From Desulfobacter sp. (GTDB lineage Bacteria > Desulfobacterota > Desulfobacteria > Desulfobacterales > Desulfobacteraceae): a DNA stretch of 64,000 bases. Below, one piece after another: positions 27,267-35,965 of the stretch. The translations under genes and the position numbers were made by a program. The notes under the pieces are model-generated. The model was not told where the DNA came from. It saw nothing but the letters and a program-made list of their open reading frames with translations, and did no database searches. Position 1 is the stretch's first letter. Every line of letters starts with the position of its first letter. The stretch is taken from NCBI GenBank assembly GCA_028768525.1, contig CP054837.1, positions 3,530,001 to 3,594,000 of the forward strand. Direction: 5' to 3'.

Positions 27267-27646
27267 AAATGGTAAACCACTTAACCCCCTTAATTGACGA
27301 AGTCTTGAAATAATTGATTGTCCTTCGGGAAGGCAATTGAGAAGAGGCTTCAACCTACCTACATATATTTTTATCTACTGCGTTGCTTGTTAATCGAGCA
27401 TCATTTAACAGCAACGGCATCTAATGGCATCACACAAAATTCGCTGAACATCGATAAGCCTCCGTTGATATTTTACGTGTCAACAAACATTGTTTAAAGG
27501 CAATTCGATACCGCAAGGCAATCTCAACGGCCTATTAGTTTTACAGATCGTAGTATTGCCTTCTCAAAAATAAGGAAGAAGTGTTTGGGCTTAAACGCCC
27601 TTTCAAATAAGCTATAAAAACAAAAAGTTAAGTTAGAGGTGATAGT

Positions 27647-27853
27647 ATGGGAAACCAAAACCCTTTAATAAATGTTGATGAGTTGGCGGCGTTCCTGAAC
27701 GTACCAAAATCAAAAATATACTCTCTGACACGCCAGAAAGGAAAGGACTCCATTCCCCGGTATAAAATTGGTCGCTATGTGAGATTCAAGTTGAATGAGG
27801 TTCTGGAGTGGCTGGAATCAAGAAAGATTGGTGGCTACTGTTACAGCACCTAA
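27647..27853 (+). CDS. Excisionase-like helix-turn-helix protein
   Basis: A 68-residue MerR/AlpA-type winged helix with NVDELAAFLNVPKSKIYSLTR followed by the IPRYKIGRYVRFK wing and VLEWLE. This is the standard excisionase-family layout, and the gene stands right before the integrase, so it probably directs excision of element 1 and may control the integrase promoter. AGAGGTGA precedes ATG 27647. Confidence 0.85.
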   Translation: MGNQNPLINVDELAAFLNVPKSKIYSLTRQKGKDSIPRYKIGRYVRFKLNEVLEWLESRKIGGYCYST

Positions 27854-27873
27854 CTCTTATTTACCGATGTCGT

Positions 27874-27898
27874 AGCCAACGTTGTATTAGCGTTGGCT
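27874..27898 (+). terminator. Hairpin between excisionase and integrase genes
   Basis: AGCCAACG (27874-27881) pairs with CGTTGGCT (27891-27898) across 9 bases. No T-run follows, so attenuation of the integrase message is as likely as termination. Confidence 0.4.
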
Positions 27899-27921
27899 GT
27901 GACACCAATAACGAGAACTCA

Positions 27922-29031
27922 ATGAATAATAAGGAACTAAAAAATATGGGAATAGTTGTTAATAGAAGATCACGTTGGGTCTTGGATTTCTATGATCAAA
28001 ATGGAAAGAGGCAGCGCTTGACCATGCCAAAGGGCACTACGAAAAAGTCTGCAGAGAAACTCCTTAGAGAAATCCAGGATCAGGTGTCTAACGGTGTTTA
28101 TATGCCTGTTCAAGAGATCCCTACCTTTTACGAAGCAGGCCAAGAATGGCTTGAACATAAGAAAATGAATATTAGATCCTCAACTTGGGCAGTTTATGAG
28201 GGGCACACCCGGAATCATTTTGATGAGTTTCTTCACCTGAGGGTTGATCGGATCACCACCAAGATGATTGAACAGTATATCAACAAGTGTCAGAAGCAGG
28301 GTATGAACATTTCGACCCTCAGAAAGATACTCGTTACTTTTGGACAGATATTAGCCTTGGCCACAAAGCGGGGATATTGTATCCGCAATCCGCTCACGGA
28401 AGCTGACAGACCACGAAGCCAAGGGACAGAGTTTGAAGAGGAGGAGAAGATGACCATTTTAAACCTACAGCAGATATCTGCCTTTCTGAATGAGGTCAAA
28501 GGACAGAAGTATAAAACTTTGTTTAGGCTGGCCATCGTTAGTGGTGCCAGACAAGGAGAGCTTCTGGGGCTTAAATGGTCGGATATACTCTGGAAGGATA
28601 AGCAGATTTTTATTCGGCGGACATTTAACAATGGACAATTCTTTGCCACCAAGACCAAAACTTCCAGGCGGAGAGTCGATATCGGTCCTCAAACCATTAA
28701 AGCATTAAAGGAGTGGCGCTTGGCGTGCCCTCCAGGGGAACTCAATCTTGTCTTTCCTACAGCGAAAGGCACCCCGATGAACCATAACAATATGGTCAAT
28801 CGGTATTTCCGACCGGCACTTAAAGCTGCGGGGATTGATCGAATTCGTTTTCATGATCTTCGCCATACATACGCCAGCCTCTTATTTGAACGTGGAGAGA
28901 ATCCCAAGTACATACAGAATCAGTTGGGGCATGCAAACCCGATGGTCACATTTAATGTATATGCGCATTTGATGAAGCGGACTAATCAGGAATCAGCGAT
29001 GAAACTGGAACAGTTGATCTTGAATGGGTAA
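27922..29031 (+). CDS. int: Tyrosine integrase of element 1
   Basis: A 369-residue phage-type integrase. An N-terminal arm-binding domain with a Lys/Arg-rich strand comes first, then a SAM-like core-binding domain near residues 65-150. The catalytic domain holds the conserved Arg in SGARQGELLGLKW near 207, HDLRHTYAS near 311 and the Tyr of VYAHL near 346. It points at, and ends 100 bases from, the 3' end of the tRNA at 29131. ATG 27922 has a weak ribosome site; ATG 27946 with AAGGA is an equal choice. Confidence 0.9.
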   Translation: MNNKELKNMGIVVNRRSRWVLDFYDQNGKRQRLTMPKGTTKKSAEKLLREIQDQVSNGVYMPVQEIPTFYEAGQEWLEHKKMNIRSSTWAVYEGHTRNHFDEFLHLRVDRITTKMIEQYINKCQKQGMNISTLRKILVTFGQILALATKRGYCIRNPLTEADRPRSQGTEFEEEEKMTILNLQQISAFLNEVKGQKYKTLFRLAIVSGARQGELLGLKWSDILWKDKQIFIRRTFNNGQFFATKTKTSRRRVDIGPQTIKALKEWRLACPPGELNLVFPTAKGTPMNHNNMVNRYFRPALKAAGIDRIRFHDLRHTYASLLFERGENPKYIQNQLGHANPMVTFNVYAHLMKRTNQESAMKLEQLILNG

Positions 29032-29065
29032 TTCGAATGGATTTCAGCACCAGAAATAATGAACC

Positions 29066-29083
29066 GGTCACAAAACGGTCACA
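29066..29083. repeat. GGTCACA direct-repeat pair, likely integrase arm sites (right)
   Basis: GGTCACA at 29066-29072 and 29077-29083, 11 bp apart, repeats the arrangement at 40-57. It lies between the integrase stop and the tRNA 3' end, where arm sites are expected. Confidence 0.5.
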
Positions 29084-29092
29084 AAATCAAAA

Positions 29093-29122
29093 AAGGACTT
29101 ACGGGCATTTCCGTAAGTCCTT
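29093..29122. terminator. Bidirectional terminator between integrase and tRNA
   Basis: AAGGACTTACGG (29093-29104) pairs perfectly with CCGTAAGTCCTT (29111-29122) around GCATTT. ATTTT follows on the plus strand and an A-rich stretch precedes it, so it can serve both the integrase and the oppositely transcribed tRNA. Confidence 0.75.
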
Positions 29123-29130
29123 GATTTTAC

Positions 29131-29206
29131 TGGTAGGCACGAGCGGATTTGAACCGCTGACTTCTACCGTGTCGAGGTAGCACTCTACCAACTGAGTTAC
29201 GCGCCT
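29131..29206 (-). tRNA. tRNA-Val (anticodon GAC), atypical C33
   Basis: The minus strand folds into a complete 76-base tRNA with encoded CCA: acceptor AGGCGCG/CGTGCCT (one G-U pair), D stem ACTC/GAGT, anticodon stem CTACC/GGTAG, T arm AGCGG-TTCAAAT-CCGCT and A73. The 7-base anticodon loop reads TCGACAC, giving GAC (Val) with A35, C36 and A73 as valine tRNAs use. Position 33 is C where U is nearly invariant. Its 3' end abuts element 1 and is the likely attachment site. Confidence 0.85.
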
Positions 29207-29261
29207 TCAAACGTCGGATGTATTTATCAAAGATCCTTTGGCATGTCAAGGAAAACCGGCG

Positions 29262-30524
29262 TTAGTTTTCAATTTTTTCCTGGGTCACCGCTGTGGGGGC
29301 GCCGGGCTGGGTTGCTGTTTCTTCTTCAGCCTGGCCGCCGGCTTCGGTGAACCGGATGCTGACCTGCTCATCGGTAACCTCGGCAATTTCAATGCCGAAT
29401 CCGTCAAAGGTTTTAAGGAGGAGGGCGTCGGCAAACTGCCGGGAGCTGCCCTTGAAGGTCACCTCCATGACGGCGCTGTTCGATCCGATTTCCCGGGGCT
29501 GGATATTCTCAATGTCCCGGATGTCCCTCATGCGCCGTTTTAATGCAATGAACCGGGTCAGGAAGTTTTCCCCTTCAATGGTCAGGTCAAACTGTTTTTC
29601 CTGTCTCAGGGTCCGGCTCCAGAATGTATCGATCTGTTTTGCCAGATCTTCACCTGCAGATGCGGCGGCTTGGTCCAGGGCCTGGGCCGCACCCTGGTAT
29701 TCCACTTCGCTTTTGGCGGTGGCCTTTGCCGTGGTCCGGATGACCAGGGCCTGGGTTTTCACATCGTAGACCGTCAGGTCGATATGGGCATCAAATGCCC
29801 GTTCGTCTCCCATTCGGTTGGCGGATTCCGCAGCCGCAGCCTTGCCCAGGATTACCAGGTCGGCCTTGAGGGCCTGGCCCAGGTCCATGGCGGCCTTGGC
29901 ATCGTAGGGTGACGCAAATACGATATTGTGGGATGCAGGGTCAGGATAGGTGGCCGCTGCCCTGGCAAAGGGGATGCGGTCCTGTTCCAGCCGGGTTCTG
30001 ATGGCGGTTGCAACGGAGGAGGTAAAGGGCGCTGCGCCGGTCCCCCACCAGTGAAGGGGCTGGGGCGTATCCAGGGTTTCCTCGGCAATGAGTATGAGCA
30101 CCACCGGTTTTTCCTGGCCGGTTTTAATGATCCTGGCGTCTTTCAGCCGTTTTTCCACCAGGCCCAGGTTTATTTTGGACTCCACGCCCACCAGGTATTG
30201 CCCGTTGTACTCTATTCCGTCCAGCACCCGGTAGGTGACCACATAGTCCTGGGCCGAGGGCAGGAGGCGGGAATAAAGGAATTCCAGGTTGGAGGCAAAG
30301 ACTTCCCGGGAAACCAGCTTGGCAAATGCCTGCTGGACCGCCTGTTCCAGGGCCAGTTTTACGGCTTTCTGTTTGGCTCCTGGCAGGTTCTGTCCCTTGA
30401 TTTCCTGGCTGCCCGTGGTTACATGGGTGAGGACATCAGCGCAATGGGCCTGGGGCAGGACCGCCGGCACTAGGGTCACGGCAATGAAAAAAACCAGCAG
30501 CAGGGCTGGGGATTTAAGCTTCAT
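29262..30524 (-). CDS. Secreted protein, unknown function
   Basis: A 420-residue protein with a cleavable signal peptide in residues 1-29 (hydrophobic core, cleavage after AHCA). A segment near 40-90 (AVKLALEQAVQQAFAKL) is reminiscent of the N-terminal domain of FlgT/LPP20-type envelope proteins, and repeated alpha-beta modules follow. The last 25 residues are rich in Glu, Thr and Pro. It starts two bases after the polyprenyl synthase stop on the same strand, so it is part of that transcript. A periplasmic role is inferred. Confidence 0.75.
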   Translation of the reverse strand: MKLKSPALLLVFFIAVTLVPAVLPQAHCADVLTHVTTGSQEIKGQNLPGAKQKAVKLALEQAVQQAFAKLVSREVFASNLEFLYSRLLPSAQDYVVTYRVLDGIEYNGQYLVGVESKINLGLVEKRLKDARIIKTGQEKPVVLILIAEETLDTPQPLHWWGTGAAPFTSSVATAIRTRLEQDRIPFARAAATYPDPASHNIVFASPYDAKAAMDLGQALKADLVILGKAAAAESANRMGDERAFDAHIDLTVYDVKTQALVIRTTAKATAKSEVEYQGAAQALDQAAASAGEDLAKQIDTFWSRTLRQEKQFDLTIEGENFLTRFIALKRRMRDIRDIENIQPREIGSNSAVMEVTFKGSSRQFADALLLKTFDGFGIEIAEVTDEQVSIRFTEAGGQAEEETATQPGAPTAVTQEKIEN

Positions 30525-30526
30525 AT

Positions 30527-31510
30527 CTATACCTTTCTGTGGATTGAATAATCGGCAATCAGGTTGAGCAGGTTTTTTGAATCTGAATCTTCAAAGCGGT
30601 TCAGGGCGGCTTTGGCAGATTCTACGTGGGAGACGGCCCGGTCCCGGGTATAGGCAATGCCGCCCAGGTCCGTGAGCCGTTGTTTCAGCCCGTCAAATCT
30701 TTGGGGGTCAAATCCGGTCTGGGCCATGGTTTCCAGGATCCATTCCCGGTCTTCGGGGCCGGCATTGGCCAAACTGTGGATGAGGGGGAGGGTGAGTTTG
30801 CCTTCCCGCATGTCCGCCCCGGGGTTTTTACCCAGTTCCTCGGCCGTGGCCATATAGTCCAGGAGGTCGTCGGCCATCTGGAAGGCCATGCCCATGTGGT
30901 ATCCGTAGTCCTTGAGGGCATTTTCCTTTTCTCCGGGCGCGCCGGCCACAATGGCGCCGCTCTGGCAGGCCCCCTGGATGAGGACGGCGGTTTTTCTTTC
31001 GATGATCTTATTGTATTCCGCCTCGCTGAGGTCGGCCCGGCCTTTTTGTTCCATCTGGTCGATTTCGCCCTGGGACATGGCCTGGGTGATGTGGGCAATG
31101 ACGGAGATCACCCTGGGGGACTCAGTCTTTGCGGCAATGTCCAGGGCCGTGGCCAGAAGAAAATCCCCGGTGAGAACCACCTTGGGGGCCTCCCACTTGG
31201 TGTGGGCGGCGGGCCGTCCCCGGCGCATGTCCGCCCCGTCCACCACATCGTCGTGGAGGAGGGTGGCGGCGTGGAGGTATTCAAATATGGTGGAAAAGAG
31301 AATTTCATACCCTGAACTGTAACCGCACATGCGGGCGGCATGGATCATGAGCAGGGGGCGCAGCCGCTTTCCCCCTGCAAAGAGCAGGTGGGCGGCCACC
31401 TCCCGAACCAGGTCCAGGTTGGGGGTTAGATTCTCTTCAAGGGCCGCTTCCACCTTTGCAAGGTCCGGCCCCACCATCTTGATGATCTGTTGTTTTATAT
31501 CGGCACTCAT
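30527..31510 (-). CDS. Polyprenyl diphosphate synthase
   Basis: A 327-residue trans-prenyltransferase of the IspB/octaprenyl synthase group, making the quinone side chain or a similar polyprenyl diphosphate by adding isopentenyl units. The first aspartate motif DDVVD with MRRGR lies near residue 85 and the second DDLLD near 213; GKRLRP near 48 binds isopentenyl diphosphate. Chain length cannot be fixed from sequence. It overlaps rimO by four bases (ATGA), so the genes are translationally coupled. Confidence 0.9.
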   Translation of the reverse strand: MSADIKQQIIKMVGPDLAKVEAALEENLTPNLDLVREVAAHLLFAGGKRLRPLLMIHAARMCGYSSGYEILFSTIFEYLHAATLLHDDVVDGADMRRGRPAAHTKWEAPKVVLTGDFLLATALDIAAKTESPRVISVIAHITQAMSQGEIDQMEQKGRADLSEAEYNKIIERKTAVLIQGACQSGAIVAGAPGEKENALKDYGYHMGMAFQMADDLLDYMATAEELGKNPGADMREGKLTLPLIHSLANAGPEDREWILETMAQTGFDPQRFDGLKQRLTDLGGIAYTRDRAVSHVESAKAALNRFEDSDSKNLLNLIADYSIHRKV

Positions 31511-32841
31511 GCCTTCTCCCCGGCAATGTCGTATTCAAATGCGTCGGTTACTTTTACCTGAACAAGGGAACCCGTGTCCAGCCCCTCGGAGTAAATAAAT
31601 GTAACCCCGTCCACATCCGGGGCCTGGAAGGGGGTTCTGCCGATGTAAACCCCTTCTTCGGGATTCTCTTCCACCAGCACCGGGTAGGTCCTGCCCACAT
31701 GGGCCAGATTATGCGCCTCGGAGATGGCGGCCTGGGCGGCCATGATGGTGTCGTGGCGTTTTTCAGCCGTCTCTTCGGGGATATGGTTCTTAAAGCCGTG
31801 GGATTTGAGGTCTTCGGAATCGGAGTAGGTGAAGACGCCGAGATGGTCGAATTTCACCTCCTTGATGAAGTCCAGGAGCGTCTGGAATTCTTCCTCGGTT
31901 TCCCCTGGAAAGCCCACGATCACCGTGGTCCGCAGGCAGGCATCGGGATCCAGGCGGCGGATGTCGGCAAAGAGGGCAATGAGTTCTTCCCGGGTATAGG
32001 GCCGGCCCATTCGCTTGAGGGCGGATGATGCCGCATGCTGGATGGGCACGTCGTAATAGGCGCAGAGATTGCCGTGGTTCCGGACGGTTTTGATGACCCG
32101 TTCATCCAGGGTCTTGGGGTGGGTGTACAAAAAACGGATCCAGGCGTCGGGATCCGCCTTGCCCACGGCTGTTGACAGGTGTTCCAGAACGGTGTGGAAG
32201 CCTTCGCCATTATCCAGATCCAGGCCGTAGTCCGTGGTATTTTCCGCGGTGAGGATGATCTCCTTGACCCCGGCCCTCACCAGGGCCACGGCTTCATCGC
32301 AGATTTCCTGAACCGGGCGGGAGCGCTGCTTGCCACGGAGTGATGGGATGATGCAGTAGGTGCAGTGGCGGTTGCAGCCTTCGGAGACCTTGATGTAGGC
32401 AAACCCCTGTGAGAGCAGTTCCCGGCGCTCTTCCGGGTTCTGGAATCCCCGGGAATTGGGATCGGGAAACAGGGTAAGCGGTGTTGATTCCCTGCCTTCC
32501 ACCGCATCCACGATCCGGTCGCAGGCGGCCGTGCCCAGGAAGGCATCCACCTCGGGCAGGCTGCTCGTAAGCTCGGGATCGTCTTTATACCGCTGGGCCA
32601 GGCAGCCCGTGGCAATGAGGCGCTGGCAGGCGCCTTCCTTTTTGTATTCAGCCATGTCCAAAATAGTTTCAACCGCCTCGTCCGAGGCGGTTGAAATAAA
32701 TCCGCAGGTGTTCACGATGATGGCATGGGCCAGGGCCGGATCATGGGTGGCTTCATGTCCGGCCGCGGCCAGTTTGCCCAGCATGATTTCGCTGTCCACC
32801 TGGTTTCTGGAACAGCCGAGTGTTTCCAGGTATACTTTCAT
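31507..32841 (-). CDS. rimO: Ribosomal protein S12 methylthiotransferase RimO
   Basis: A 444-residue radical-SAM enzyme that adds a methylthio group to the conserved Asp of ribosomal protein S12. The N-terminal UPF0004 domain begins LETLGCSRNQVDSE and supplies Cys for one iron-sulfur cluster. The radical-SAM CxxxCxxC is CNRHCTYC near residue 160, and a TRAM domain closes the protein. The LGCSRN signature favours RimO over MiaB. It lies 21 bases after htpG on the same strand. Confidence 0.93.
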   Translation of the reverse strand: MKVYLETLGCSRNQVDSEIMLGKLAAAGHEATHDPALAHAIIVNTCGFISTASDEAVETILDMAEYKKEGACQRLIATGCLAQRYKDDPELTSSLPEVDAFLGTAACDRIVDAVEGRESTPLTLFPDPNSRGFQNPEERRELLSQGFAYIKVSEGCNRHCTYCIIPSLRGKQRSRPVQEICDEAVALVRAGVKEIILTAENTTDYGLDLDNGEGFHTVLEHLSTAVGKADPDAWIRFLYTHPKTLDERVIKTVRNHGNLCAYYDVPIQHAASSALKRMGRPYTREELIALFADIRRLDPDACLRTTVIVGFPGETEEEFQTLLDFIKEVKFDHLGVFTYSDSEDLKSHGFKNHIPEETAEKRHDTIMAAQAAISEAHNLAHVGRTYPVLVEENPEEGVYIGRTPFQAPDVDGVTFIYSEGLDTGSLVQVKVTDAFEYDIAGEKA

Positions 32842-32862
32842 ATTATCCTATTTAGTGTGATG

Positions 32863-34785
32863 CTAAATGGCTTTGGCCATGAGGTCTCCCAGCTGGGCAG
32901 AAAATTTAGCCGGGTTGTCCAGTTTACCCCCTTCGGAGATCACGGCAATGTCATAGAGCAGGTCGGAATAGTCGGAGAGCACCGGGTTGGTGGTGTCGGA
33001 TTCGAATAGTTCCTTGATTTTGCCCATGACCGGATGGTTGACATTGACCTCCATCACCCGCTTCTGGTCCGGTGTCTGCTGGCCGGAGGCCTTGAGGATT
33101 TTTTCCATGTAGGCGCTCATGCCGAAGTCGTCGCCGGAGAGGCAGGAGACGGAATCCTTGAGGCGGTTGGAGACCACCACGTCTTTGACGCGGGATTCCA
33201 GCTTGCCCTTGAGAAAGGAGAGGAGGGCGGAGTATTCGTTTTTCTTTTCATCGTCCACCTTTTCCACATCCAGGTCGCCCTTTTCCGCGCTTTTGAGTTT
33301 CTTTTCCTTGTATTCGGTGAGGGACTGGGTCACCCATTCGTCAATGGGATCGGTCATGAGCAGGACTTCGTAGTCCTTGGACTTGAGGGCTTCCAGCAGC
33401 GGGGAGTTGGCCAGGGAGGTCAGGCTTTCGCCGGTGAGGTAGTAGATCTCCTTCTGGTCTTCCTTCATGTTTTCGATGTACTGGTCCAGGGTGACGTATT
33501 CGTCGCCGGACTTGGTGGTTTTGTACCGCAGCAGGGCCGCCAGGCGGTCCTTGTTGGTAAAGTCCGTGGGGATGCCGGCTTTCAGGGCCTGGCCGAATTC
33601 GTTGTAGAATTCTTCGTACTTTTCCTTGTCCATGGATTCCAGGGTGGAAAAGATCTGTTTGGTCAGGTTTTTGCGGATGCTGCGGACCAGCCGGTCTTCC
33701 TGGAGAATTTCACGGCTCACGTTGAGGTTGAGGTCCGGGGCGTCCACGATGCCCTGGACGAATCCCAGGTATTCGGGCAGCAGTTCCTTGCAGTCGTCCA
33801 TGATGAAGACCCGCTTGCAGTAAAGCTGCATCCCATGTTTGCGTTCCGGACGGAACAGGTCGAAGGGGGCCTTGGCGGGCAGGTACATGAGAACGTCGTA
33901 TTCGGTGACGCCTTCGAAGCGTTTGTGGATGGTGGCGCAGGGATCGTCCCAGTTGTGGGAGATGTGTTTGTAGAATTCCTTGTGCTCGTCCTCGGTAACC
34001 TCGTCCTTGGCCTTGGCCCAGATGGCTTTCATGGAATTGAGGGTCTGGTCTTCGCGCACCTTGCGGAAGGTGTCTCCGATGGGCTTGCCCTCGCTGTCCT
34101 TGATGATCTCTTCTTCGGGGATGGGTTCGTTCTTTTCCACGTTCATGATCACGGGATAGGTGACGAAGTCGGAGTGCTTTTTGACAATATTCTGGATGGT
34201 GTACTCTTCGGTGAAGTCCTGGTCCCCTTCTTCACCTTCGCGCAGGTAAAGGGTGATTTCAGTGCCCCGGCCGGCCTTGTCAATTTCTTCAACCGTATAG
34301 GCCCCTTTGCCGTCGGATTCCCAGCGGGTGCCCTTTTCTTCGCCCGGTGCTCTGGTGTCCAGGCGGACCTTGTCGGCCACGATGAAGGCGGAGTAAAAGC
34401 CCACGCCGAACTGGCCGATGAGTTCCGGTGAAAGCCCAGTTTCATTTTTGGATTTTTCCAGGGCGTCCATGAAGGCGGCGGTGCCGGACTGGGCAATGGT
34501 GCCGATGTTTTCATTGACCTCGTCAAAGGTCATGCCAATGCCGTTGTCCGTGATGGTGAAGGTTTTGGCTTCCTTATCCACGGCCAGGCGGATGTGGTAA
34601 TCGGTGTCGTCGGCAAAGAGATCCGGTTCGGTCTGCTCTTTGAAGCGGGCCTTGTCAATGGCGTCCGAGGCATTGGAAATGAGTTCCCTGACAAAGATTT
34701 CCTTGTTGGAATAAAGGGAATGGATGATGAGATGCAGCAGCTGCTGAACTTCTGTTTTAAATTTACGTGTCTTTTTTGCTCCCAT
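32863..34785 (-). CDS. htpG: Chaperone HtpG (Hsp90)
   Basis: A 640-residue Hsp90 of normal bacterial length. The ATP-binding domain carries IFVRELISNASDAIDKARF near residue 30, the DNGIGM motif near 78 and QFGVGFYSAF near 125. Middle and C-terminal dimer domains are intact. I chose the ATG at 34785 because AGGAG precedes it; eight extra residues upstream lack a ribosome site. It is the first gene of the rimO-containing group. Confidence 0.95.
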   Translation of the reverse strand: MGAKKTRKFKTEVQQLLHLIIHSLYSNKEIFVRELISNASDAIDKARFKEQTEPDLFADDTDYHIRLAVDKEAKTFTITDNGIGMTFDEVNENIGTIAQSGTAAFMDALEKSKNETGLSPELIGQFGVGFYSAFIVADKVRLDTRAPGEEKGTRWESDGKGAYTVEEIDKAGRGTEITLYLREGEEGDQDFTEEYTIQNIVKKHSDFVTYPVIMNVEKNEPIPEEEIIKDSEGKPIGDTFRKVREDQTLNSMKAIWAKAKDEVTEDEHKEFYKHISHNWDDPCATIHKRFEGVTEYDVLMYLPAKAPFDLFRPERKHGMQLYCKRVFIMDDCKELLPEYLGFVQGIVDAPDLNLNVSREILQEDRLVRSIRKNLTKQIFSTLESMDKEKYEEFYNEFGQALKAGIPTDFTNKDRLAALLRYKTTKSGDEYVTLDQYIENMKEDQKEIYYLTGESLTSLANSPLLEALKSKDYEVLLMTDPIDEWVTQSLTEYKEKKLKSAEKGDLDVEKVDDEKKNEYSALLSFLKGKLESRVKDVVVSNRLKDSVSCLSGDDFGMSAYMEKILKASGQQTPDQKRVMEVNVNHPVMGKIKELFESDTTNPVLSDYSDLLYDIAVISEGGKLDNPAKFSAQLGDLMAKAI

Positions 34786-34888
34786 TTTAACTCCTAAAAT
34801 TAAGCTCAAATATGGTTAAATTTGAATAATTATAAAAATAGTTTCCAATAATAATTGTGGCAAAAAATGGATTGTCAAGACGGGGGAT

Positions 34889-35569
34889 TTAAAACCATGC
34901 GCCCAGTTCTCCCAGGGCGGTTGAACGGGTCAGATAGGTGATTTCCCCGGAGATGCTCAATGACTGGATTTCATTGAACAGGCGGCGGGCGTCCAAATCC
35001 TTCCGATCCAGGGCGCTGATCCCGGATACATATCCCCACATGTGATCCAGGGCATTGTCAAGGCGGCCCTGCTCCGGCGGCTGCCTCAGGGTCTGAGCCA
35101 GGGAGAGGGAAAGGGATGCCAAGGTCAGTTTTTTTTGGGCAACTTCGGGCCCGAGCTGCCTGTACAGGCCCGGGTCCCTGGCCATCACCGAATATTTGTG
35201 GCTGGCCCATAGTGCCATGGGATTTTGGGGCAGGGGGATCCGGCCGCCCGGTTTATTTGTATACTTGGCCCTGAGCAGGTCAAACTGGGTATGTGGGGGA
35301 TCTATCCATTCTTCCGGCCATGACAGGGAGCCCCGGGGGCGGTCCAGCGGGCTGTTGTGGTTCATGCCCCTGAGGGTCATTTCACTGACCAGCAGTTCAT
35401 GGCGCTGATAAAGTCCTGTCAGGGAATGCTGCCACCTCAGGGTTTCCGGGTGGCGGGAATACCCCTTTTTATTGTTGATATGGATGGACATCAGGCCGTG
35501 GAGTTCCCGGTGCTCTCCCAACAGGCTCTGGTCGTTTAAAAATCCCGGGTCAATGTCCCAGATTCTCAT
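34889..35569 (-). CDS. Pyrimidine-dimer glycosylase-like / YbgA-like protein
   Basis: A 226-residue protein in two parts. Residues 1-75 resemble the pyrimidine dimer DNA glycosylase family (MRIWDIDP start, LGEHRELHGL with the Glu-His-Arg pattern of T4 DenV, GYSRHPETLRW). Residues 120-226 resemble the YbgA/DUF1722 domain (HKYSVMARDPGLYRQLG). A DNA-repair role is inferred. ATG at 35569 follows GGGGA; the frame extends upstream to 35647 without a better site. Its promoter lies in the last backbone bases before element 2. Confidence 0.6.
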   Translation of the reverse strand: MRIWDIDPGFLNDQSLLGEHRELHGLMSIHINNKKGYSRHPETLRWQHSLTGLYQRHELLVSEMTLRGMNHNSPLDRPRGSLSWPEEWIDPPHTQFDLLRAKYTNKPGGRIPLPQNPMALWASHKYSVMARDPGLYRQLGPEVAQKKLTLASLSLSLAQTLRQPPEQGRLDNALDHMWGYVSGISALDRKDLDARRLFNEIQSLSISGEITYLTRSTALGELGAWF

Positions 35570-35700
35570 ATTAGGTCCCCTATGGTTCTTGGGTTGCAAA
35601 GAATATTGTATGCATTGATTCAGGGGTTGACCAGGGGGGATTCCCAAAGAACATTAAAAAGAAAGCTGGAGGCAAAACCCAATCTCTGATAGGGAAATGA

Positions 35701-35720
35701 TATGGACGATATCAGAAGCC
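35701..35720 (+). other. attL: Left attachment site with stranded gene start
   Basis: The 20-bp core begins TATGGACG and ends AGAAGCC and is identical to 59442-59461. AGGGA lies eight bases before its ATG, a good ribosome site that was probably native to the target gene. Reading on from that ATG gives only a 15-codon stub ending at 35749, so the backbone promoter side is now separated from the coding region at 59443. Confidence 0.8.
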
Positions 35721-35789
35721 GTCGGGGTGAATCGGCGATTAGTCCATAACTCTCTGATTTGACTAATTAAAACTAACAAAATCCCATAC

Positions 35790-35902
35790 TTTCACTTTGG
35801 CTATTTACCGTGAAAGTTCACCCAAAAACCCCCTATTTTGCGTCTTTACCGTGAAACTTACCGTGAAAGTCCAAAAACCCCCCAAAACGCTACCGTGAAA
35901 GT
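35790..35902. repeat. ACCGTGAAAGT repeats at left end of element 2
   Basis: TACCGTGAAAGT occurs at 35806, 35859 and 35891, with a one-base variant at 35847. TTTCACTTTGGCTA lies at 35790-35803 and CCCCTATTTT near 35830. The same words occur near the right end (58006-58050 and 59343-59379). They are probable arm-type integrase or excisionase binding sites. Confidence 0.55.
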
Positions 35903-35965
35903 AGGGTCTATCCCTTTATTCATGCGGCTTCCTATCTCCAAGTCTGTCTGTTTATGCCTTATGCA

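Larger units (their letters stand above)
1..29131. mobile_element. Integrative element 1 (right part; left end outside window)
   Basis: A tyrosine integrase (27922-29031) with an adjacent excisionase-like gene sits about 100 bp from the 3' end of a tRNA gene, the usual layout of a tRNA-integrated island. Everything to the left is accessory: DUF3987 and YfjJ/Gp2-type proteins, a restriction and defence operon, and a recombination module. A pair of GGTCACA repeats spaced 11 bp apart occurs both near position 40 and at 29066, as expected for integrase arm sites near both ends. The left attachment copy is not in the window, so the exact left boundary is inferred. Confidence 0.75.

Noticed and set aside
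27092..27313. 73-codon plus-strand frame after the RadC-like gene
   Set aside because: Overlaps the RadC stop, has no ribosome site and crosses an inverted repeat.
29928..31315. 181- and 229-codon plus-strand frames opposite the secreted protein and polyprenyl synthase genes
   Set aside because: Antisense shadows without start signals or recognisable domains.
33034..34431. 465-codon plus-strand frame opposite htpG
   Set aside because: It is the antisense shadow of a highly conserved gene in GC-rich DNA, with unnatural Val/Gly/Phe/Asp composition and no ribosome site.
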